Part shown: positions 1-10,900 of the stretch, in pieces
How positions within the stretch are numbered: the stretch's first letter is position 1
Layout of the letters: the number at the start of each line of letters is the position of its first letter
From: Zygnema cylindricum
Lineage: Eukaryota; Streptophyta; Zygnematophyceae; Zygnematales; Zygnemataceae
NCBI GenBank assembly: GCA_037447655.1
Contig: JBBHKE010002052.1
Location: forward strand, 437,185-501,184
Direction of reading: 5' to 3'
Length of the DNA stretch: 64,000 nucleotides
Made by a program: the position numbers and the translations under genes
The notes under the pieces: generated by a model
The model's input: the letters and a program-made list of their open reading frames with translations, nothing else
The model's database searches: none
What the model was told of the DNA's origin: nothing

Positions 1-833
1 AAAGGTCATAACGTAGTCTAATTTCGTTTTTCCATATTCAAATTAGAAAGCACATGTTCTTATTTCAACCTCACTTTAGGTGGGCCTCCCAATTTTCCTC
101 TTTTTGAAGTTTCCCCTCATCTATAATTGTGAATTATATTTCACTATTCCTACAAAGTAAGAAAACTATATTTAGTAAATGACTTGAAAACCTATAATTT
201 TTCCATGCTAATGGGATCTAATGTTTGAAGATCTTGGCATGTTTTGTAAATCACCCGTTCCATTATCCCTTACCCATCTATTCGGGTGGAGCCCTACCTT
301 CCATTGAGGACGCCCCTTAGTAAAAGGATGCCTTTCGAATAGGAAAAAATAATAGTTTTTGAGATGAAGCTAAATTTCTCGATTAACCTTGTATCCCATT
401 GTTATCGAAGGCACCCTCATACTACACTAATACGCATCGTTCCTTCCGAAGCATATAACCGTTTATGTGAAAACTTAAATGTTATTTAATTGAAAGTGCT
501 TATAATTTTGGAGCACAATGCAAATAGTTATTGTTTTTCCATTTTGATTTTCTTATTGCGAAATTGGCTATTATTTGTCGTGGATGTTTTCACCGCCATA
601 ATCTTGTATCCTAGTTGTTTTATACTATTCTTAATGCTTGCGCCTTTTAGTCAAATTCACCCGATTCTAAGCTGATTCCTGTTCGGTTTCCAATCAAACA
701 TTTCAAGCGGAGTCTCAAATTTTCGATGAGATGGTAGACATTTTTTATTTGATTGTGATTAGATTTGGCAAGTTCTCTATCGTTAGCCGTCTCCGGACGG
801 ATTTTTTAGTTTGTCCGGTGTCAATCCATTCCC
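1..833. other. Intergenic, no gene seen
   Basis: AT-rich unique-looking sequence. The open frames are short, have no codon structure I recognise, and resemble no family. No tRNA or structured RNA was seen. Confidence 0.5.
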
Positions 834-1386
834 TACACCGCTAATCGCTATTAGCGTAGTGTAAGCTAATTCCGTCCCGTCTTTTTTGTTTTTATTCTCC
901 AATAGCGTAGCTTATTCTATTTATATCTGTACGCCATTTAGGGTTGTTTTCCAAGTACCGTACAAAACGGAAGTACACCATCTTTTAAATAGTGTGGTGT
1001 ACGGTCAAAGTTAGACCGTACAAAAAGCGTACCTTTTTAAGTGAAAAAGTACAATTCATTATGTTTAGCAGCCGCGGACGTATGAGAATGTGCGGTCTTA
1101 AAAGGGGATCAAATCGGGTTGTCAAATATCACGTTCGAATATATTCGTCCAACAACCACGTTTCGACTGCGTGAACGTACGATTTGTCAGATTTTGTACA
1201 AATACCTATATTAGTGTAAGCATGTTTGCGACCGACATTTACATTTTTCAAGACCCAAATTATAATTATTAAACAATTAGAATGTATGTTTTTATTCAAA
1301 ATTTTCAAATTCTTAATTAGCGTAAACCGCGGTAATTGTTCATATACGCTAAAGAAACTTCTACGTTAATAGCGATTGGCGGTGTA
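834..1386. mobile_element. TIR element, long MITE-like family (B), copy 1
   Basis: The ends are inverted copies of the sequence ACACCG..AATCGCTATTAGCG: the left end reads in from 834 and the right end reads out as CGATTGGCGGTGTA. The interior holds the subterminal motifs CCGTACAAAA and GTACGGTC, which recur in the other long copies (14575, 48406, 52515, 61103). There is no transposase frame, so it is non-autonomous. The superfamily is not assigned. Confidence 0.65.
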
Positions 1387-1387
1387 G

Positions 1388-1609
1388 TACATCGCGAGTC
1401 GCTATTAGCGTCAATGTTTTTTCGCCACTCATAAACATCCCTTTCCCCGTGCACACTTGTCAGATTATTTATCCGAGGGATGCGATTGAAAGGTAAGGAT
1501 TCTTCCTTCCTAGTGGCGGTCTCCAAAAGGAAATCTGGCAGGTGTGCACGGAAGAACGCGGATTAAGGCGGTGAAAACATTGTCGACGCTAATAGCAATT
1601 CAAGACGTA
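1388..1609. mobile_element. Short palindromic MITE (family A), copy 1
   Basis: An element of about 220 bp whose two halves are near reverse complements (foldback type). Marks shared with other copies are TTTTTTCGCCAC next to the left end, an internal CACACTTGTC and its inverse near the right end, and GCTAATAGC at the right end. It abuts the longer element that ends at 1386. Non-coding. Confidence 0.65.
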
Positions 1610-1990
1610 TTGTGTTTGACTGTTTTCCCCGTTTGTGTGTTTCCATGCTTATTACCAGTCCAGATTGCCGTCGGATTTTACGGCCGGTTTGTCAAACAAT
1701 CGATTCAAATGGTTTGACCGGTTGCCCATTGTGACAGTCTGCTCTGTGTCACAGTTTTGCGGACTGCTCAGTCGGTCCGTTTCGCAGGCTGGTTTGTCGT
1801 TTGTGCTTTTCTCGAAGGTCGGTGGCTGACTTTGCCGGCTGGCCGATTTGCATTCCAAAGAATCCAAACGGTAAAGTGTCAATCTGATCGTTTATCGGGT
1901 TTTCAGAACAGTTTTTTTTTTATTAGTTGGTCTCTCCATCCGATCGTGTGCCAATATTTACCGATATTGGCCGATTTAGGTTAGGTTCAG

Positions 1991-2212
1991 TACACCGTGT
2001 ATCGCTATTAGTGCTAATGTTTTTTTCGCCACATAAAAAATATTTTCTCCGTACACACTTGTCCGACTTTCAATTTGAGACCGCCAATTGGGAGCTGAGG
2101 ATCTTATCTTTCATTCCCAACCGTATGATTGACAGTCCAATTATTGTGTACGGAGAAATGGTGTATTTACGTGGCGAAAAAAACATTAACACTGATAGCG
2201 ATACATGGTGTA
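1991..2212. mobile_element. Short palindromic MITE (family A), copy 2
   Basis: The left end starts TACACCGTGTATCGC and the right end finishes GATAGCGATACATGGTGTA. The internal pairs TTTCGCCAC/GTGGCGAAA and CTCCGTACACA/TGTGTACGGAG give nearly full-length foldback pairing. No coding capacity. Confidence 0.75.
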
Positions 2213-2440
2213 CTGTAGATAATTTATTACCTTATTTACGCATTAAGGACCGTTTTCGATATATAGTGCGCTGTGGATATAGTGTTTCATCTGTGGATTT
2301 TCATAAAGTCACCGTTATTTGGTAATTTTTTTCAACTTTGATTACGGATTTTTTGTGCAATTTCGTGCATTTCTTCATAATAACAAACCACCCGCTTATT
2401 ATTCTTGTGCTGCGACATTATCTTTCTTAGTAATTATTAT

Positions 2441-2479
<39 letters not shown>

Positions 2480-3522
2480 CATTAACTCTATTTCTTGTCT
2501 TCTTTGTCGCTTTAGTTATCTTAGCTCGACTTTGCAAGCAAATTGAAACCGACCAAGGTTCATGTCGATTAATAAAAAATGGCCAGTTTCCGACAACAAA
2601 AAACTAATATTGTTGTTAATATAATTATCATTATTGCTGCTGTAGCTATTATTGTTATTATGTGGTTGGACGCCACATGTACTCTTAGTCTATCCGAGTT
2701 GTAAGACCTTTTCTTCCAAAAACGCACATTTAGACTACTAATTCATGTGAGGGAAATTATTCAAGACAAGTTCCAACCACTTACCGAAGTAAACTATGAA
2801 AAATAACAATTGTATGATAAACGTTATTTTATGTTAAAGGGCCAAAAATGACCGACACCAAATTTGTGTTATGAACGCTTGAGTGATTCACGCTGTTTCA
2901 CAACTGTTCCTTTATTAACGGAGTTTTATATTCGACGTGATGTCGCATGTATTATTCCTTCGCAATGGATTGATATCGATTACCTCGACGATTCTCTCGT
3001 GATTTCGTGTTGGCGAACTTTAACTCTCACGCGGTACTTGGTTAGTCTATAGTTCAAACGTGTTCAAACAATCGAAACCGCTATATGGTCATCTAGTCTT
3101 TATAATGTCATTATACTAATTTATTGCTATATAATATCTACGACAAATGTCACGTCTACTTTGGGGATTCCGTGCCTTATTGCCTTCTCGCTTGTCTCTC
3201 GTTTCTTAGTTGGGTAAACTCCAGTTCTTGCTCCAGTCACCCTTCGTGTTTCACACAGTGAATTCTATTTAGAGTAGTTTATTTTTAACTACACCCGAAT
3301 TTATTCCTCCCCTTGCTTTGGTGAATTTATGTCGCATTTTTTATCCACCCTCGTTATGGAGCGTGTCTTGCTTGTACAGGAGTTGTTTTCTAAGAAGGTT
3401 GTCGCCACCACTCTCTTTGAGCTTTGCCCGATTTATTTCTTATGGTTGCCTTAGTTTTGGGGCCTAGCTATTGGCTATACACTCGTTTTTTCAACTTTCC
3501 GTTTCATGCCTTTTTAATTCAC
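2213..3522. other. Intergenic, (TA)n microsatellite inside
   Basis: No gene recognised. A pure TA run lies at about 2443-2477. The rest is AT-rich unique sequence with no supported open frame. Confidence 0.5.
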
Positions 3523-3742
3523 TACCCCGCTAATCGTTAGTAGTGTTAAAGTTTTTTCGTCACTTAAATAATCTTTGCTCCGTTCACACTTGTCGGATTG
3601 TCAATCCAATGGATGCTCTTTGTAGCCAAGCTTATCACCTTCTTGTTGTTGTCGGGATCTAATCGGCAATCCGACAGGTATACAAGAAACAGGTGTTTTA
3701 AGTGGCGATTTTTTTTTAACACTAGTAATGATTTGCGGTGTA
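3523..3742. mobile_element. Short palindromic MITE (family A), copy 3
   Basis: Same design as the copies at 1991 and 45906: a left CGCTAATCGTTAGTAGTG end, internal TTTTTCGTCACTTAA with its inverse TTAAGTGGCGA, CACTTGTCGGATT with its inverse AATCCGACAGG, and a right end ..GCGGTGTA. Non-coding. Confidence 0.65.
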
Positions 3743-4339
3743 TTACTATACATTTTTGGCTTGACCTTTCTCATCCGCCCTGCCTCCTCTCTCGTTCGCT
3801 CATGCTTCCGTATTCTCGAGCCCAATGGTGTCCACTTTCTCCGTTGTTTTCTTGTGGAGGGAGGTGATTCAAGTACATGACACTGCTCACGCCAGTATGG
3901 CGACTAATCCTTCTAAAGTGTAGTGTGCATATATATATATATATATCCTTAGCATTGGACTCAAACTTGTGTAATTTCCAAAGTATAATCGAAGACTTAG
4001 TGAATAAAACACGGATGGTAAACCATTCAAGTGCTTGGGAGCAAAAAATAATGCTTATCATTGTAAACATATTGTACATTTTTTAATTAAAAGAGTTGTA
4101 AGACTACTTTAAGAAGGCATGATGGTAAACCATTTGAGTACATTGAAACAAAAAGAATGAAGGGAAAAGACGAACTAAAAACTGAACGGAGAGGCAAGCA
4201 AGTGGAACAAAAGAAACAGAGTGAAAGAAACTTCGGTAACATAAATACGATGGGCCTCTCCGCCTCTCCTCCTCTCCCCCTCTGCTCCTCTCTCCCTCTC
4301 CCCAGGGTCGGCAACCCTAGCCATTGCAAGAACACCAAT
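3743..4339. other. Intergenic, no gene seen
   Basis: Contains a short (TA)n run near 3930 and a CT-rich stretch at about 4257-4305. Open frames here are low-complexity artefacts. Confidence 0.5.
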
Positions 4340-4512
4340 CCACATTGTAACAATGTTCCCAAACCACACCAACCCTCCTAACCGAACCCCCGTATAGTAT
4401 GGTTAGGAAGGGAATATTGAGGTTACCATACTATATAGCATATATCTATCATACTATACGTGGGTTCCCTTAGGAAGGGTTGGTTTGATTTGGGAACAAT
4501 GTTACAATGTGG
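4340..4512. repeat. Imperfect inverted repeat, possible MITE
   Basis: The left arm begins CCACATTGTAACAATG and the right arm ends with its complement CATTGTTACAATGTGG. Pairing continues inward for about 60 bases per arm (AACCAACCCTTCCTAA-like and CGTATAGTATGG against CATACTATACG). The element is about 173 bp with a short AT-rich loop. Its ends differ from the other TIR families in the window. Confidence 0.6.
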
Positions 4513-5208
4513 ATTTTTCGATGTCTTTACGTTCCTTGGGCTTGGTGGATTGAGGTCAGCGAGGTCGCAAATATGCCGAGGATTCATAATTGCAATAGCT
4601 GGTGGAAGAAGGAAGAAAAGTAAAGTAAATAGTTAAACTCGCAAAGTAGATGTTTGTCAAAGCGTTAGCCTCTAGACACTCGAAAAGATAACTGTAACGA
4701 AATGTGGACATTTGAGTGGACGCTTCTCCATCTTCCAACCATCCTCCACCATTGATCATCCACACTCCACCATTGATTTATCCATCCATTCTCCACCACT
4801 GATTTCGTTAGATGTGACATTGTCACACTATCTACCTTTTTAACTCTACGAGAAGTTGTTCATGCCCTTCTTGTCAACTTTGTCGATGTCTGGCCTATCG
4901 GCTTTCCGATCTCCATGGGAGGGACCTTGTCGTTAACCCATCTCCATTGGAACAGATTTACCTGCATTTGTCTTTTTGCGGGCAATAGTTGTCCTAAATA
5001 GATGTCCTTTTTGTCACAATATGATTCGCTCATTGGTCTTTCTTTGGGCTCAATTTTGGTCTTCTCTTAGATCATCATTGCTTTCGATGGTACCACTCCT
5101 TTTTTTTTTTTTTGTACTTATTATTATTGTTGTTATTTAAATATATTTATTTGAAAGCGAGTACTTAAAGCATGCGAATGTATTGCTTCTTGCAATAATC
5201 ATATTCAC
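4513..5208. other. Intergenic, no gene seen
   Basis: Contains a few short CCACCATTGAT-like near-repeats at 4740-4805 and a T run at 5100. No supported open frame or RNA gene. Confidence 0.45.
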
Positions 5209-5292
5209 AATCGGACAAAGGTGTGAACGGAGAAACAACATTATTTTTAAGTGGAGGAAAAAATACTAGCACTAATAGCGCTACACGGTGTA
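5209..5292. mobile_element. Half of a family-A MITE (right arm only)
   Basis: Carries CAATCGGACAAAGGTGTGAACGG and then GTGGAGGAAAAAATAC and CTAATAGCGCTACACGGTGTA, which match the right half of the intact 220-bp copies. The left half is absent. Confidence 0.55.
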
Positions 5293-7968
5293 CTTTTCAA
5301 ACTTTTTTGTTCAATCTCTTGTAAACGATTTATTGCATTCCTATATAAAATATAATGTAATAAACTATTACAAATATAATATTATTTACTGAATTGGTCG
5401 CCCTCTCATTACCAGAAGAGCGTGAGTCCTAAGGAAGAGGCAGTGGAAAGCGATAGGGATAGGGATAGGGATAGGGAGAGGGAGAGGGAGAGGGAGAGGG
5501 AGAGGGAGAGGGAGACAAAAAGGGATAGGGAGGAGTGAGAGGCTCCTGAAGTGGCACATCTTGCAAATAATTAATAATTAATTCTTTTGTGAAATGTCTA
5601 AGAGTCACAAAGTGCGGAGAAAGAGGAGAAAGAGAAATGAAAGGAGAAACGAGAGAAGAAAGAGGAGAAAGAAAAGAGAGGGAAAGGAGAAAAGAGGGAA
5701 GAGGGGGAGGAGAAATATCCTTCACGGTCTTCCATGGTGGGGCTAAAGATAAGGATGTCATTATCTAAATAAGGACAAAAACTTGCCCAAAAATAACCAG
5801 AAATATATCGTTTATGACCTTTAAGAAAGTGTCCGGTAACTTCTAAGGTGGTCAAATAGTACGATAATTTATTTTTTTTATATGATAATTTTTCAGTTTC
5901 GTTTTTGCCTTTCTGTTTGTTCTCATGTACTCAGATGGTTTACCATCGTGCCTTTTTAATACAAGCTTTATTTAACCTTTTTTACGTTTCTTTTATCACA
6001 TTTCCCTTTTCACATTTCCATTTTTAACCATTCCTTTTTCACATTTCCTTTTTTGCAGTTTCCTTTTACGATTTCCTTTTTACGGTTTCCTTTGTACGGT
6101 TCGAATTTACAGTTTCTTTTTTTTATGGTTTGCTTTCACTGTTCTTTTGTTACAGTTCTTTTTGTTACAGTTTTTGTTACGGTTCCTTTTTTACAGTTCC
6201 TTTTTTTACGTTTCTATTGTTACATTTTCTTTTTTACTTTACCTTTTTACGTTTCCTTTTTTACATTGCCTTTTTTAACATTTCTTTCTCAACATTTTAA
6301 TTGGTGTAGAGAACGCCTCGAGAAGCTAGCAACATTCTTTTTACAATTATATGAGCAACATATTTATTGTATTTTCTTGTATTGTGTTGTGATTATTTAA
6401 ACATGTTGATTACGATAGAAAAAGAAATAGCAAATATAATGTGACTCAATTAAGCAAAAAGATTTTTAAATTGTTTTGTTATGTGGATCTAGTACTATCC
6501 TTGTGAGAAATCAGAGGATGTGACACACATTTCACCTTCTTATGGAGACAAAAGTTCATCAATTCATGGAAAAGTGTAACGATTTTCCACCGTTTTTTAC
6601 CGTTTTCACCTTTTATCACCGTTTTTACTGGTTTTCACCAATTCCAATGTTTTTCACAAGTCTTTTCACCGTTTTTTTTTTCTAATGCGCGGTACTCAAT
6701 ATACATTCCCGGGAATGAAGTAGATCCTTATTCTCTACTGAATCCTTCATGAATTATATCCAACATACTCCGACAATGAAGCGGTTTTGATCTTCATTCC
6801 TAGTTAATTGTAAGACTCTATAGTTATAATGGACAATATGGTCTTTTCTCCTCCCCCTCTAAAGACATTCCACACCCATTATTGTAGGAGACAAACCGAA
6901 TAAAATGTGGAAGTTCTTAATGGGAGACTATACCATACTCTTCGAGAACCTTAAGAAACATTTTTTTTCCTAGACTTTGGGAAATACACTATCATTACTA
7001 TCATTCTTATTATTACTATCATTATTATTATTATCATAATCATTATGAATACTATTATTATTATCATTATTTATTAATTATTATTATGATTATTTATTTA
7101 TTATTAGTTGCATGATTATTAATATTACTATTACCGTTATTGTTGTTATTATTATCAATACACTAACGATTGTCATTTTTCACAATATTATTAGTAATAT
7201 TATAGTTGTTGTTATAATTATTATTTATTATTAATTCATTATCAATCATCAATTATTGATTATTATTAATTAGGGTTTAAATACAAATTACCAATTACTA
7301 ACTTTATACAAAAATGTTACTAATTTGTTTATCAATTCACACATGAATGAATAAAAAAATGAATGAGAAAATGGATGAAAAATTGAATGAGAAAACGAAT
7401 AAGAAAAATTATGTATTGTATGAAGCGAACAACACAATTTTTTTATCATTTCTCAACCATCGCAAAATAAAATAAAATTCGAAGTAAGGAAATGAACAAC
7501 GAAAAACATTGCAACTCTCTTCGAATCAACTATGCTGACCAGTAAATAAAACTCTCTCCCTCTCTCTCTCTCTCTGTCTCTCCCTCTCTCTCTCTTCCCC
7601 CCTCTCTCTCACTCCCTTATTCTACCTACCATGGTCCAGCAAATGCGTGGAAAAAAAATGCATTAACTTTTGGCTCTCATACCCAATCTCTCTCTCCCTC
7701 CCCTTCTATCTCTCTCCCTTCTCTCTTTCCCTCTCCGTCTCTCTCGTTCTCTTTCCCTCAACCATTTCTCTCCTTCTACCTACCCAGAATCGCTGCAAAA
7801 CCACAAAAACTTGCTGTCAACTATTTCAACTACTTTCTAATACTCTAAAAACCCGAAAAAAAACCCTAAAGATGAGCCTGAAAGTTGGAAAAAAAAAAGA
7901 AAAAAAGAAAAAGAAACTTACTGATATTCACAAAAAAAAAATGTGGGCAAAAAAAAATACGGGCGTTT
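5293..7968. repeat. Intergenic low-complexity block 3' of the CCDC25 homologue
   Basis: No gene is supported. From left to right: GGGATA and GGGAGA hexamer tracts (5450-5515), a GA-rich tract (5600-5715), a degenerate tandem array of about 18-20-bp T-rich units of the form ACRTTTCCTTTTT (about 5990-6300), CACCGTTTT repeats (6580-6675), ATT trinucleotide-rich DNA (6990-7260), and CT tracts (7548-7615, 7685-7770). Open frames in these tracts are composition artefacts. Confidence 0.6.
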
Positions 7969-10900
7969 TCACATAAAATCGTCCTCGAGTTCTTGTAGCG
8001 ATTTTCCTTTCGCAGCGATGTCTTTATTCGAAGTCATTTTTTCCGCCACCATTATCCCCTTGTAGCTCTGGAGCTCCGCCCTCCTCTCCCTCTCCACCCT
8101 CTCCTCCGCGGCCCTTCGATTCTGCGAGGACATTAGGGAAGGTTAAAATAATTATATATATATATATATATCTTTCCTCATCTCCCCCCCCTCTCTCCCT
8201 CTTCCTCCCTTCTTCCCTCCCTCTCTTTCTCTCTCTCGCTATAGCTTTTGGAGCTCGGCTCCCCTCTCTCTCTGCCCTCTCTTCTTTGATTCTGCGAGGA
8301 AATAAGGAGGACGAAGAATAATACGAAAGGGAGTTAAATGAAAAACAGAGGGTAGAAATTACGTCTATTTTCCACTATTTTCCTCTCTCTCTCTCTCCCT
8401 CTCTCCCTCTCTCCCTCTCTCCCTCTCTCCCTCTCTTCCTCTCTCCCTCTCTCTCTCCCTCTCTCTCTCTCTCCCTCCCTCTCTCCCTCCCTCCCTCCCT
8501 CCCTCCCTCCCTCCCTCCCTCCCTCCCTCCCTCCCTCCCTCCCTCCCTCTCTCCCTCCCTCCTTCCCTCCCTCCCTCCCTCCCTCCCTCCCTCCCTCCCT
8601 CCCTCCCTCCCTCCCTCCCTCCCTCCCTCCCTCCCTCCCTCCCTCCCTCCCTCCCTCCCTCCCTCCCTCCCTCCCTCCCTCCCTCCCTCCCTCCCTCCCT
8701 CTCTCCACTCCCTCTTCTGCAGCTCTTCGATTCTGCGAAGAAATAAGCAAAGCTTAAGAAGGATAACAAGGGAAAAGAGAGAAGGTATAATAGCTGGGAG
8801 GGAGAGAGGGAGGGAGAGGGAGAGGGAGAGGGAGAGGGAGAGGGGGAGAGGGAGAGGGAGAGATGGAGAGGGAGAGATGGAGAGGGAGAGATGGAGAGGG
8901 AGAGAGGGAGTGGAGAGAGGGGAGGAAGAGGAAGAGAGAGAGAGGGAGGGAGGGAGAGAGGGAGGGAAGGACAGAGCGAGAGAGAGGGAGAGAAGGAGAG
9001 AGGGAGGGAGGGAGGGAGAGAGAGGGAGAGAGAGAGAGGGAGAGAAGGAGAGAGGTAGGGAGAGAGTGAGAGATGGAGAGAGGGAGAGAGAGTGAGAGGG
9101 AGAGAGAGAGAGACCTTTTCCCTCATATGTGCCTTTCTTTCGGCTTTCTCGGCCGCTTCTCTCGCCTCCCGCTCCGCTGTACAAAAAAAAAAAAAAAAGA
9201 AAGGCAAAAGAAAAAAAGAAGAGAATGAAAAGAAAGAAATAAAAGGAAAAGAAGATATAAGAAAAAAGGACTGGAATGTAAAAGTAGAGCAAGACTAGAA
9301 GGAAGATTATCCACTCTTTTCATTACAAATAAATAAATAAATAAATATATAAATAAATAAAAAAATGAAATAAAAGAAACAAAAATAAACAAAAAAGACA
9401 GAGGAAAAAAAATCCTAAACACCTTTAAAATCGGGTTTTCTTTCGACTTTCGTCTTATTCAGTCGGTTCACGACTTCGTTCAATTTTTTCTCCACTCGAA
9501 TCGATCGAACCTGAAAAGAATAAAAATAATTAAATACATAAATATATAGATAAATAAATAAATAAATCAATAGGTACATGAATAATAAATAAATAAATAA
9601 ACAAATAAAGAAAAAAAAAAAAACAAACAAACAAACAATTAAACAATTAAATAATTAAACAATTAAACAATTAAACAAACAAACAAACAAACAAACAAAC
9701 AAACAAACAAACAGACAGACAAACAAACAAACAAACAAACAAACAGACAAACAAACATACAAACAAACATACAAACAAACAAACTCGCATTTTTTTTTTT
9801 CCTTTGCGTTTCATCGACCGAAGAGTTACGCCAAAAAAAAAAAAAAGTTTTAAAGTGATAACGATGTTACAAAACAAAAGAACTAAAGAAAAAAAATTGA
9901 AAAAAGAAGAAAAAAAAAGGGAAAAAAAACCGAAAATAGAAAAAACTACCGTCGAAAAAAAAAATGAAAAAAGAAGAAAAAAAAGCAAAAAGAAAAAAGA
10001 AGGCAAAAAAAGGCAAAAAAAAGGCCAAAAAAAGGCCAAAAAAGGCAAAAAAAAAAAGGAAAAAAAAGGATGAAAAAAAGTTTTTTTTTTTTTTTTTTAC
10101 CATTTTCGGATTGTGGAAACTGACTTGACCAACGTCCATCGCGGAAGTTTTTTTAAGATTGAACCACGGAGTGTAAACCACGTCCAGATTATTCAATTTG
10201 TTTCCTTTAAAAAAAAAAAAAAGAGAGATATAAATGACATCGAGACTAATCAATTTGCTTCCTAATAAAGAAATCAAAGGAAAAAAAAAGAAAAAAAAAC
10301 AAGAAGCAAAGAAAAAAGGAGATAGATAATAAACGACATCGGGATTATTCAATTTGTTTTATAAAAAAAAAAGAGGGATCGAAAACTCTCACAAACAACA
10401 TCGGGAGTATTCAATATTTTTCCTTTGAGAAAAAAAAAGGAAAAAAAAAGAAAGAAAAGCAAAGAAAACGAGAGATAGATAACTACAACATCAAGATTAT
10501 TCAATTTGTAACATAAAATAAATAAAAAACAATAAGAGAAAAAATAAAAAAACAGTCAACATAAAATGCAAAAAAAGAGGAGAGATAACTTTTTGTAACT
10601 CTCGTAACTTTTTTGCAAGAAAAAGGCGAATCAGAACTATAAGGTTTTGGATATGAAAAAAACATCGAAGTTATCAAATTTGCTTAAAAAAACAAACAAA
10701 ACAAAAAAAGCAAAAAAAAAGAAAAAAAGCTAAAGCTAAAAGCAGAAAAAAAAAAAAAACATACAGATTACCGAAACATTTATCGGTCGATTTGCGCCAC
10801 TTACCGTAATATCAATACTTACCGCCAAACTAAACAAATTTGGTAAATTTATTGGTATTAAAATAAATAATAATAATTTATTGGTAAATTTATTGGGATT

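Noticed and set aside
8334-9292. Several long minus-strand open frames of Arg-Glu-Gly-Gly repeats (up to about 300 codons)
   Set aside because: They are produced by (CCCT)n and GA/CT arrays in CCDC25 intron 5. The period of 4 keeps every frame open, and composition, not homology, explains them.
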